DNA of 64,000 bases, from contig DATELQ010000069.1 in assembly GCA_035276475.1 (NCBI GenBank), forward strand, positions 28,010 to 92,009, written 5' to 3'. Positions 57,899 to 64,000 of the stretch are shown here, one piece after another. Below the pieces are notes generated by a model, which was not told the DNA's origin, did no database searches, and worked only from the letters and a program-made list of their open reading frames with translations. The DNA is from DATDFB01 sp035276475. GTDB taxonomy: Bacteria > Acidobacteriota > Thermoanaerobaculia > Gp7-AA8. Position 1 is the stretch's first letter. Each line of letters opens with the position of its first letter. A program made the position numbers and the translations under genes.

Positions 57899-60358
57899 AT
57901 GCGCATTCGCACGTTCGTCGCCCTCACTCTGTTCGCCGTCTCCTGCAGCCAACTTCCCAAGCCCGGCTTCGAGCGCCGTGAATGGCGCGAGGAGCACCGC
58001 CGCGCGCGCGTCGGCAACGCCGGCGACGAAACGAAGGAGGTCACGAACGCCGCGGAGCAGTTCGCGCAGGCGCGCACCGCGCCCGGCCTAGTGCAGCCCG
58101 GCGCCTACTCCGCCGCCTTCGCCTCGCTGCAGGCCCTTCCGGCCTACGGGAAGGAGGCGTGGAAGGAAGTGACGACGCGGCCGTACAACTCCGACGATCC
58201 GCGCTACCGCGATCCGTTCGCGTCGAACTCCAGCGGCGGCGCCGGCAACGTCGCCGGGCGCATCACCGGCCTCGCGGTGGGCGGCGGCGTGATCTACGCC
58301 GGCGGCGCGGACGGCGGCGTCTTCCGCTCCTCCGATGGCGGCACGACGTGGACGCCGCTCACCGACGGCCTGCCGACGCTCTCGGTCGGCGACGTCGAGC
58401 TCGCGCCCGACGGTGCGCTCTGGCTCGCCACCGGCGAAGGGAACACCGGCGCGACCTCGTACGTCGGCAGCGGCGTCTATCGCCTCACGAGTCCCGCGAA
58501 AAACGTCTTCACGACGTCGACGCGCGTCGGCGGGACGGAGCTCGAGTCGACGTTCATCAACCAGATCAAGTTCGACACGGTCGGCAACGTCTACGCCGCC
58601 ACGTCGCGCGGCGTCTGGAAGCACTCGGCGGCGACGAACAGCGGAGCCTGGACGCGGGTGCTGCTGCCGGTGCCCGGCTCGACGAGCCCGTACGACAACA
58701 TCTGCAACGACGTGGCGATCGCGCCGCTGTCGAACGGCACGCGCATCATCGCCAACTGCGCCTGGCGCGGCGGCGCGGCGTACAACGGCTTCTACTTCTC
58801 GTACGACGGCGGCAACACGTGGGCAAAGGCGAATCCGGGCGGCGCGCTGAACCCGCAGGACATCGGCAACACCGAGTTCGCCTACTCCGCCGACGGCACG
58901 CATCTCTACGCCGTCGTCGAGTCGATCACCAAGTACACGAACAACAACAACACGGCGCTCTCCGGCGTCTACGACTCGCCCGGCGGCGACATCGCCGGCC
59001 CCTGGAACAAGATCGCCACCTCGGACAAGCTCGGCGGCACCGACTCGGCGCTCCACGCCGTGAACGGCAAGGGCTACAGCCCCGGCATCCAGGCCTGGTA
59101 CAACAACTTCATCATCGTCGACCCGGCCGATTCGAAGCACGTCTTCGTCGGCCTCGAAGAGGTCTACGAGACGCGCGACGCCGGCGGAAGCTGGACGACC
59201 GCCGCGCCGTACTGGAACTTCGACTTCCCCTGCTGGTCATTCAACGACGCGCAGAACACCTGCCCGCCGGCGCCGCACTCCGATCAGCATTCGGTAGCGA
59301 TCTCCGGCGGGAAGGTCTACATCGGCAACGACGGCGGCGCCTACGTGCGCAACCTCGACGGCACGGGAGTCTGGCAGAGCCTCAACGCCAACCTGCGCAC
59401 GCTGCAGTACTACTCCGTCGGCGTCGGCAAGGTCGCGGGCGGCGTGGCCGTCAGCGGCGGCCTGCAGGACAACGGCGGATCGCTGCTGCTCCCCGAGGAT
59501 GCGACCGGGTCGATGGGATCGCCGTTCGGCGGCGACGGCGGCGACGTCCTCGTCGACCCGGACGACGGCTGCAAGATCATGGGCGAGTACGTCTTCCTCG
59601 ACCTCGAGGTGACGACGAACTGCGGCCGCTCCGACGGCACGGTGCACTCGATCATCGACGTCGCCCCGGCCGATCCGAACCCGCGCTTCATCGCTCCGTT
59701 CGGCGCCGACGAGACGAACAAGAATCACTGGGTCGCCGGCGGCCAGTACGTCTGGACCTTCGACCGCGGCTTCGCGATCGCCAGCAGCAGCGACTGGCGC
59801 AAAGCGTTCGACAACGGCTTCGGCCACTCCACGACGACGCTCACCAGCCGCAACGACGTGGTGTGGAGCGCGTGGTGCGGCCCCTGCAACAACGACGGCT
59901 TCACGCGCGGCATCTCCACGAACGCGGGCGGCGCGTGGCACCAGGTGGCGCTGCCGGCCGACGTCCCGAACCGCTACATCTCCGGCCTCGCCGTCAGCCC
60001 GTCCGATCCGACGGGGAAGACGGCGTACGTCGCGTTCAACGGCTTCTCGCGCACGTGGACCGAGGGGCCGGGCGCGGGGATCGGGCACATCTGGAAGACG
60101 ACGGACGGCGGCACGACGTGGACGAACGTCAGCGGCAACTTCCCCGACATCCCCGCGAACCGCATCGTGGTCCGCAACGGAAAGCTGATCGTGGCCACGG
60201 ACCTCGCCACGCTGATCTCCACGGACGACGGCGCACACTGGTCGCGCCTCGGCAGCGGCGCGCCATACACGACGGTGATGTATCTGAGCGTCGGGCCGGA
60301 TGGGAAGCTGTATGCGGCGACGCATGGAAGGGGGATCTGGTCGATTAGTGCGCCGTGA
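57899..60358 (+). CDS. BNR/Asp-box (sortilin VPS10-like) beta-propeller lipoprotein
   Basis: A protein of 819 residues starting with a lipoprotein-type signal (MRIRTFVALTLFAVSC), with the cysteine near residue 16 as the likely lipidation site. Asp-box motifs recur: SSDGGTTWTPL, SYDGGNTWAK, TRDAGGSWTT, TTDGGTTWTNV, STDDGAHWSRL. The order and spacing match large BNR/VPS10-like propellers, often labelled glycosyl hydrolase-like, but no sialidase catalytic set (Arg triad, Asp, Tyr/Glu pair) is evident, so binding rather than hydrolysis is more likely. The start has no visible Shine-Dalgarno; it was chosen for the signal peptide. Confidence 0.88.
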   Translation: MRIRTFVALTLFAVSCSQLPKPGFERREWREEHRRARVGNAGDETKEVTNAAEQFAQARTAPGLVQPGAYSAAFASLQALPAYGKEAWKEVTTRPYNSDDPRYRDPFASNSSGGAGNVAGRITGLAVGGGVIYAGGADGGVFRSSDGGTTWTPLTDGLPTLSVGDVELAPDGALWLATGEGNTGATSYVGSGVYRLTSPAKNVFTTSTRVGGTELESTFINQIKFDTVGNVYAATSRGVWKHSAATNSGAWTRVLLPVPGSTSPYDNICNDVAIAPLSNGTRIIANCAWRGGAAYNGFYFSYDGGNTWAKANPGGALNPQDIGNTEFAYSADGTHLYAVVESITKYTNNNNTALSGVYDSPGGDIAGPWNKIATSDKLGGTDSALHAVNGKGYSPGIQAWYNNFIIVDPADSKHVFVGLEEVYETRDAGGSWTTAAPYWNFDFPCWSFNDAQNTCPPAPHSDQHSVAISGGKVYIGNDGGAYVRNLDGTGVWQSLNANLRTLQYYSVGVGKVAGGVAVSGGLQDNGGSLLLPEDATGSMGSPFGGDGGDVLVDPDDGCKIMGEYVFLDLEVTTNCGRSDGTVHSIIDVAPADPNPRFIAPFGADETNKNHWVAGGQYVWTFDRGFAIASSSDWRKAFDNGFGHSTTTLTSRNDVVWSAWCGPCNNDGFTRGISTNAGGAWHQVALPADVPNRYISGLAVSPSDPTGKTAYVAFNGFSRTWTEGPGAGIGHIWKTTDGGTTWTNVSGNFPDIPANRIVVRNGKLIVATDLATLISTDDGAHWSRLGSGAPYTTVMYLSVGPDGKLYAATHGRGIWSISAP

Positions 60359-60368
60359 TTAGGTCACG

Positions 60369-60438
60369 GGGCACAGGGAACAGGGCACAGGTGGTGGTCG
60401 TCGCCAGAAACACCACCTGTCCCCCGTTCCCTGTGCCC
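60369..60438. repeat. Long imperfect palindrome with heptamer periodicity before purS
   Basis: Arms 60369-60396 and 60411-60438 pair over 28 bp with two mismatches around a 14-base loop. The left arm is built of heptamer-like steps (CACAGGG, AACAGGG, CACAGGT). It follows the BNR gene stop by 10 bases and precedes purS by 22. It may act as a terminator-like or RNA-stabilising structure, but there is no clean U-tract. Confidence 0.8.
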
Positions 60439-60460
60439 TGTCCCCTTACAATGCGCCTGC

Positions 60461-60709
60461 ATGAAAGCAACCGTCATCGTCGAGCTCAAGCCGTCCGTTC
60501 TCGATCCGCAGGGAAAGGCCATTCAACACTCGCTGAGCTCGCTCGGGTTTGCCGGCGTGGAAGATGTCCGCGCCGGCAAGCTGTTTCGAATTGTGCTTGC
60601 GGACGGTGAGCAGTCACGGGAGGACGTCGAAACGCAGCTTCGACACATGTGCGAACGGCTCCTCGCGAATCCCGTCATTGAAAACTTCTCCTACACACTC
60701 GAGGGGTAG
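60461..60709 (+). CDS. purS: Phosphoribosylformylglycinamidine synthase subunit PurS
   Basis: An 82-residue PurS, the small bridging subunit of the three-part FGAM synthase (PurS-PurQ-PurL) in de novo purine synthesis. Typical features are VELKPSVLDPQGKAIQHSL, then GFAGVEDVRAGKLFRI and the ending LANPVIENFSYTLE. The length is standard. purQ follows after one intervening gene; purL is not in the window. Confidence 0.95.
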   Translation: MKATVIVELKPSVLDPQGKAIQHSLSSLGFAGVEDVRAGKLFRIVLADGEQSREDVETQLRHMCERLLANPVIENFSYTLEG

Positions 60710-61625
60710 GATCGCGCGTCTCGTACTGCTCACCTTGTCCGCTGCACTCTCGCTCTTCGCCGAGACCCTCCCCGTCGTTCCCACGCAAGACACCAAGATC
60801 GTGAAGCGCTGGCAGCTCGCCGGCGATCCGCACGGCGTCGCCGTCGGCCCCGACGGCACGCTCTACGTCGGCCTGGCCCAGCCGCAGGCGGTCGTGGCCA
60901 TCGACGCGAAGAGCGGCAACGTGAAGAAGAAGGTCATTCTCGACTCCGCGGAGATCGCCTCGACGAAGGAGCTCGTCACGCTGCGCATCAGCGGCTCGCG
61001 GCTCTTCATCGCCAACGGCAGCGACGAGAGCGCGACGATCCTTTCGCTCCCCGACCTGGCCGTGCTCCGCGAGATCACCATGGAGGGGGAGCCGATCCGC
61101 GACGCTCTCCCCGACCCGCGCGGCCGCTACCTCTATCTATTGGGGCGGCGGGTGCACGTCTACGACGGCAACGGCGAGCGGGAGCTGCACGCGCTCGACG
61201 TCAGCGAGCCGACGGCGATCGCGGCGACGGCGAAGACGCTCGCGGTGGTGGCGTCCGAGGGGACGGTGCTCTTCGACACGAACACGTTCGTGGAAATGGG
61301 ACGGACGAAAACGAGTGGACCGACCGACGTGGCGCTCTTCGCGAAGGACGCGCTCGTCACGCTGAGCCGCGACGATGTCTGCCTCCCCGTGGGAAGCGGC
61401 CCGCAGATCGCCACGCTCGCGCCGAACAACGTGCTGCTCTTTGCCGAGCGCCGCTGCGACGCCAGCAGCGCGCTCGCGGGCGGCGGGCACGTGACGCCGG
61501 TGTCGCTCTACGGCGTCAATGCCTACGCGCTGGCCTTCGACCGCGCGGCGAACGCGCTGGTGACGACGGAGCGCGCCGGGTACCTTACAATCTACAAAGT
61601 GCCGCGCGCGGCCGTGGCGCATTGA
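60678..61625 (+). CDS. Exported YVTN/SMP-30-like beta-propeller protein between purS and purQ
   Basis: About 315 residues: a hydrophobic signal sequence (ARLVLLTLSAALSLFAET) followed by propeller-like repeats (PHGVAVGPDGTLYVGLAQPQ, SGSRLFIANGSDES, DPRGRYLYLLGRRVHVYDG, TAIAATAKTLAVVASEGTV). No ATG exists near the signal peptide. The best candidate is a TTG at 60678, which overlaps the end of purS by 32 bases; an ATC at 60711 just after a GAGGGGTAGG stretch is the alternative. The stop overlaps sequence just upstream of purQ. Function is unknown, and an exported protein is unexpected inside a purine operon. Confidence 0.75.
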   Translation: MKTSPTHSRGRIARLVLLTLSAALSLFAETLPVVPTQDTKIVKRWQLAGDPHGVAVGPDGTLYVGLAQPQAVVAIDAKSGNVKKKVILDSAEIASTKELVTLRISGSRLFIANGSDESATILSLPDLAVLREITMEGEPIRDALPDPRGRYLYLLGRRVHVYDGNGERELHALDVSEPTAIAATAKTLAVVASEGTVLFDTNTFVEMGRTKTSGPTDVALFAKDALVTLSRDDVCLPVGSGPQIATLAPNNVLLFAERRCDASSALAGGGHVTPVSLYGVNAYALAFDRAANALVTTERAGYLTIYKVPRAAVAH

Positions 61626-61630
61626 CGAAG

Positions 61631-62326
61631 ATGAAATTCGCGATCGTCGTCCTCCCCGGCTCCAACTGCGATCACGACGCGATCCACGCGACGAAGGACG
61701 TTCTGGGCGAAGAGGCCGAGCTCCTGTGGCACAAGGACACGGATCTTCGCGGCGCCGACTGCGTGATCGTCCCCGGCGGCTTCGCCTACGGCGACTACCT
61801 GCGCGCCGGCGCGCTGGCGAAGTTCGCGCCGGTGATGGAGGCGATCCGCAAGCACGCCGCGCAGGGCGGGCTGGTGCTCGGGATCTGCAACGGGTTCCAG
61901 GTGCTGACGGAGGCGGGGCTGCTGCCGGGCGCGTTGATGCGCAACGAGCACCTGCGCTTCGTGAGCCGCGACATCTGGCTGCGCACGGAGGAGACGACTA
62001 CGCCGTTCACCTCCGCGCTCGCCGAGGGCGAGGTGCTGCGCATGCCGGTGGCGCACGGCGAAGGAAACTACTTCGCCGACGACGCCATGCTCGATGAGCT
62101 GGAGCGCAACGGCCAGGTCGTCTTCCGCTATTGCGACGCCGAGGGGCGCGTGACGCGGGAGTCGAACCCGAACGGCTCCGCGCGCAACATCGCCGGCGTC
62201 TGCAACCGCGAGCGCAACGTGATGGGGCTGATGCCCCACCCGGAGCGCTGCGTCGAAGAGATGCTCGGCAACGTCGACGGGCTGGGGCTTTTCAAGTCGA
62301 TCGTGGCGTCAATGGCCAAGGTTTAG
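61631..62326 (+). CDS. purQ: Phosphoribosylformylglycinamidine synthase glutaminase subunit PurQ
   Basis: A 231-residue class I glutamine amidotransferase that supplies ammonia to PurL. It shows the PurQ start FAIVVLPGSNCDHD, VIVPGGFAYGDYLRAGA, the catalytic Cys in LGICNGFQVLTE, MPVAHGEGNYF, and the His/Glu of the triad in GLMPHPERC. The ATG at 61631 gives the canonical beginning MKFAIVV; an in-frame TTG three codons earlier is less likely. It lies 5 bases after the propeller gene stop. The 3' end overlaps a convergent gene by 18 bases. Confidence 0.96.
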   Translation: MKFAIVVLPGSNCDHDAIHATKDVLGEEAELLWHKDTDLRGADCVIVPGGFAYGDYLRAGALAKFAPVMEAIRKHAAQGGLVLGICNGFQVLTEAGLLPGALMRNEHLRFVSRDIWLRTEETTTPFTSALAEGEVLRMPVAHGEGNYFADDAMLDELERNGQVVFRYCDAEGRVTRESNPNGSARNIAGVCNRERNVMGLMPHPERCVEEMLGNVDGLGLFKSIVASMAKV

Positions 62327-63508
62327 CCCCGCCAGCTCCAGCGGGTAATTCGTTCCCGTCTTCGGCCCGCGCAACTTCCGGCTGAACTTCACCGACGCCG
62401 CCGTCACCACCCACCGCCCGTCCGAGCAACGCGACGACGGCGACGGCGTCTCGCCGCCGCGGAGCTGCAGCGCTTTCTCCGTCAGCTCGAGCTCCGGCGT
62501 GACGCGCGAGACGCGCTGCCAGACGCTGGAGATGTTCGGGATGCCCATGTTGGCGAGAATGTTCCACTTCGGGATCGAGCGCTGGACAGCCTGCATCAAC
62601 GCTTCTTCGTCGACGTCGCACGCGTTCGAGTTGGCCATGTCGACGAACGCGGCGCGCATGTGCTCCGCGGCGTCGGCAGCGCTCAAGCGGACGTACGGCC
62701 CAGCGATGAAGCCGCGCACGCCGCTGCCGTAGGTGAAGCTCTGCCACGAGTTGGCCTCGCTCTGCATCGATGCCACGATGCTGCGGCGGTAGTCGACCGC
62801 GCGCACCTCGGCGAGCCACGCGGGCGCCGGCAGCGGCAGCTTCGCCGCGGCGGCGTTGATCATCCGCGTGCTGGCGAGCGCGATGAGCTGTGAGATGAGG
62901 TCGGGACGCGGGCGAAGGCCGGCGTCGAGCTGCCAGACGGCATGCAGGTCGTCCCACGCGGCGGCGTCGCCGCTGCGCGCTTTCCGCAGCGCGTCGGCGA
63001 TGAAGAGCCGCGCCAGCTCCATGTGGCCGAGCATATTGGGGATCGGCATGTCGAGGCCGCGCTCCAACTGCACCGTCCACGCGATCGGGGCGCCGGAGAG
63101 AACGTGGGCGCGGACGGCGTCGAGCTGCGGGCGATGAGCATCGAGGTACGTTGCGACGGCGGGCGGCGCGTCGTCGATCGCGGTCGAGGGCCGCTCGATC
63201 TGCGCGGTGATGTAGGCGCCCAGCGGCTTTTGAATCGCCTCGAACTCCTTGCGCGACGGCGGCGTCGGCACGAAGCGCTCCTGGCGCGGCATGATGTCGA
63301 CGCCGAGCGGCACGGCCAGCTTCGTGAGAGCGAGAGCCGCGGCCGTCGCGGGGTGGTCGGGGTAGCGCGCCGCGACCGCGTCGAGCCCTCCGAGGCCATT
63401 GGGCCAGGGGCGCGCGGCGACGGAGCGCTGCATCCACTCGGACGTGGCGAAGAGGGCCAGCCACGCCACCACCGGGATCGCCAGGACGATCAAAATCGCT
63501 TTCTTCAT
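62309..63508 (-). CDS. Membrane-anchored protein of unknown function (399 residues)
   Basis: A single N-terminal membrane anchor or signal (MKKAILIVLAIPVVAWLALF) is followed by a soluble, mainly helical Ala-rich domain with blocks such as LGVDIMPRQERFVP, HMELARLFIADALRKA, WQLDAGLRPRPDLISQLIALAS and YRRSIVASMQSEANSW. I do not recognise the family. An ATG five codons earlier (63523) is also possible. A segment near LPLPAPAWLAEVRAVDYRR resembles the partial protein encoded just upstream at 63604-64000, so the two are probably paralogues. It converges on purQ, with an 18-base overlap. Confidence 0.75.
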   Translation of the reverse strand: MKKAILIVLAIPVVAWLALFATSEWMQRSVAARPWPNGLGGLDAVAARYPDHPATAAALALTKLAVPLGVDIMPRQERFVPTPPSRKEFEAIQKPLGAYITAQIERPSTAIDDAPPAVATYLDAHRPQLDAVRAHVLSGAPIAWTVQLERGLDMPIPNMLGHMELARLFIADALRKARSGDAAAWDDLHAVWQLDAGLRPRPDLISQLIALASTRMINAAAAKLPLPAPAWLAEVRAVDYRRSIVASMQSEANSWQSFTYGSGVRGFIAGPYVRLSAADAAEHMRAAFVDMANSNACDVDEEALMQAVQRSIPKWNILANMGIPNISSVWQRVSRVTPELELTEKALQLRGGETPSPSSRCSDGRWVVTAASVKFSRKLRGPKTGTNYPLELAGLNLGH

Positions 63509-63603
63509 GCTGCTGTGACGCATCAGTAGGAAAAACGTAGCGCGGGCGCGCTCTTCGCGCCCGGCTCCGGGCCGAGATCCCGTGAAATCCACAATGCCAT
63601 GTA

Positions 63604-64000
63604 CTAGCCGTCGGGCTCGACGCGGTACTCCCAGTGCGACTCGGCGCAGCGCGAGCCGTCGCCGCCCGGCAGCATGGCCGGCCATCGTCCGAGGCGCGCG
63701 CGCTCGGCTTTCAGCGCCAGCACCTTCGTCATCGCCTCGAGCTCCGCCTCCATGCGCGCGGCGCGGAAGACATTGCTCGTCCCTGCGTGGAACCGGCACG
63801 GCTTCGACGCCGCCATCCCCTCCGCAGTCATGCGCGCGTTGCGCATCCGCGAAGCCTCGACATAGTCGACGAACGGCTGAAAGAACGCCTGGATGCCGCG
63901 TCGCCGGCGGCGGCGCACCGGCAGCTTCGCGGCGGACTGCAGGACCACGGCGGTCTGGCGCCGCGGATCGAACGCGGCGATCTCCGCGACCCACGGCGGC
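63604..64000 (-). CDS. C-terminal part of a protein related to its neighbour (5' end outside window)
   Basis: The frame is open from the right edge to a TAG at 63604, giving at least 131 residues. It begins PPWVAEIAAFDPRRQTAVV, which lines up with PAWLAEVRAVDYRRSIVAS of the next gene downstream, and then has an Arg-rich stretch (PVRRRRRRG) and a helical C-terminus (MRNARMTAEGMAASK, MEAELEAMTKVLALKAERA). The ending W-P-x-x-L-P-G-G-D-G-S-x-C resembles neither a membrane anchor nor a known motif. Function is unknown. Confidence 0.6.
   Translation of the reverse strand, partial: PPWVAEIAAFDPRRQTAVVLQSAAKLPVRRRRRRGIQAFFQPFVDYVEASRMRNARMTAEGMAASKPCRFHAGTSNVFRAARMEAELEAMTKVLALKAERARLGRWPAMLPGGDGSRCAESHWEYRVEPDG

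Overview
This window is 64 kb of GC-rich bacterial chromosome with tightly packed genes, frequent 4-base ATGA overlaps, very large secreted multidomain proteins, BNR- and NHL-type propeller proteins and a GlgE-type alpha-glucan pathway. That mix would suit an Acidobacteriota-like (for example Thermoanaerobaculia-like) soil or sediment bacterium. There is no rRNA or other taxonomic marker here, so the assignment is a guess. No tRNA, rRNA, CRISPR array, transposase or integrase was seen.

Left part (1-36.4 kb, minus strand). One coupled operon runs leftwards off the window. It holds a 261-residue exported protein, a 7,080-residue secreted protein (four 367-residue tandem modules, tandem discoidin-like C-terminal domains) and a second giant of at least 4,783 residues (Ig-like repeats, Gly-rich repeats). 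The second giant has no stop codon inside the window. Both junctions are overlapping stop/start codons. An AraC-type regulator lies just upstream.

Middle (36.5-55.4 kb). glgB is divergent from a cold-shock gene, which is followed by a clean intrinsic terminator and a 12-repeat NHL protein. A nearly gap-free minus-strand gene run then goes from 55.35 kb down to 41.49 kb: Mpo1-like membrane protein, rdrA, rdrB, SRPBCC protein, ArsM-type methyltransferase, membrane protein, glgE, treS-maltokinase fusion, small protein, nucleotidyltransferase. rdrA and rdrB form a RADAR-type anti-phage system (ATPase plus large adenosine deaminase). It is translationally chained to the SRPBCC and arsM genes, an arrangement I do not know from described RADAR loci. 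GlgE, TreS-Mak and GlgB together give the trehalose to maltose-1-phosphate to alpha-glucan route.

Right part (55.4-64 kb, mostly plus strand). This holds cstA, an MmcQ/YjbR protein, a BNR-propeller lipoprotein, purS, a secreted propeller gene lodged between purS and purQ, purQ, and two convergent minus-strand genes that look like tandem paralogues; the last runs off the right edge.

Three intergenic spacers (45.6, 57.6 and 60.4 kb) hold unusual structured repeats with 7- or 21-base periodicity and inverted symmetry. Hairpins also sit directly against several start codons (treS, the NHL gene, the AraC gene).
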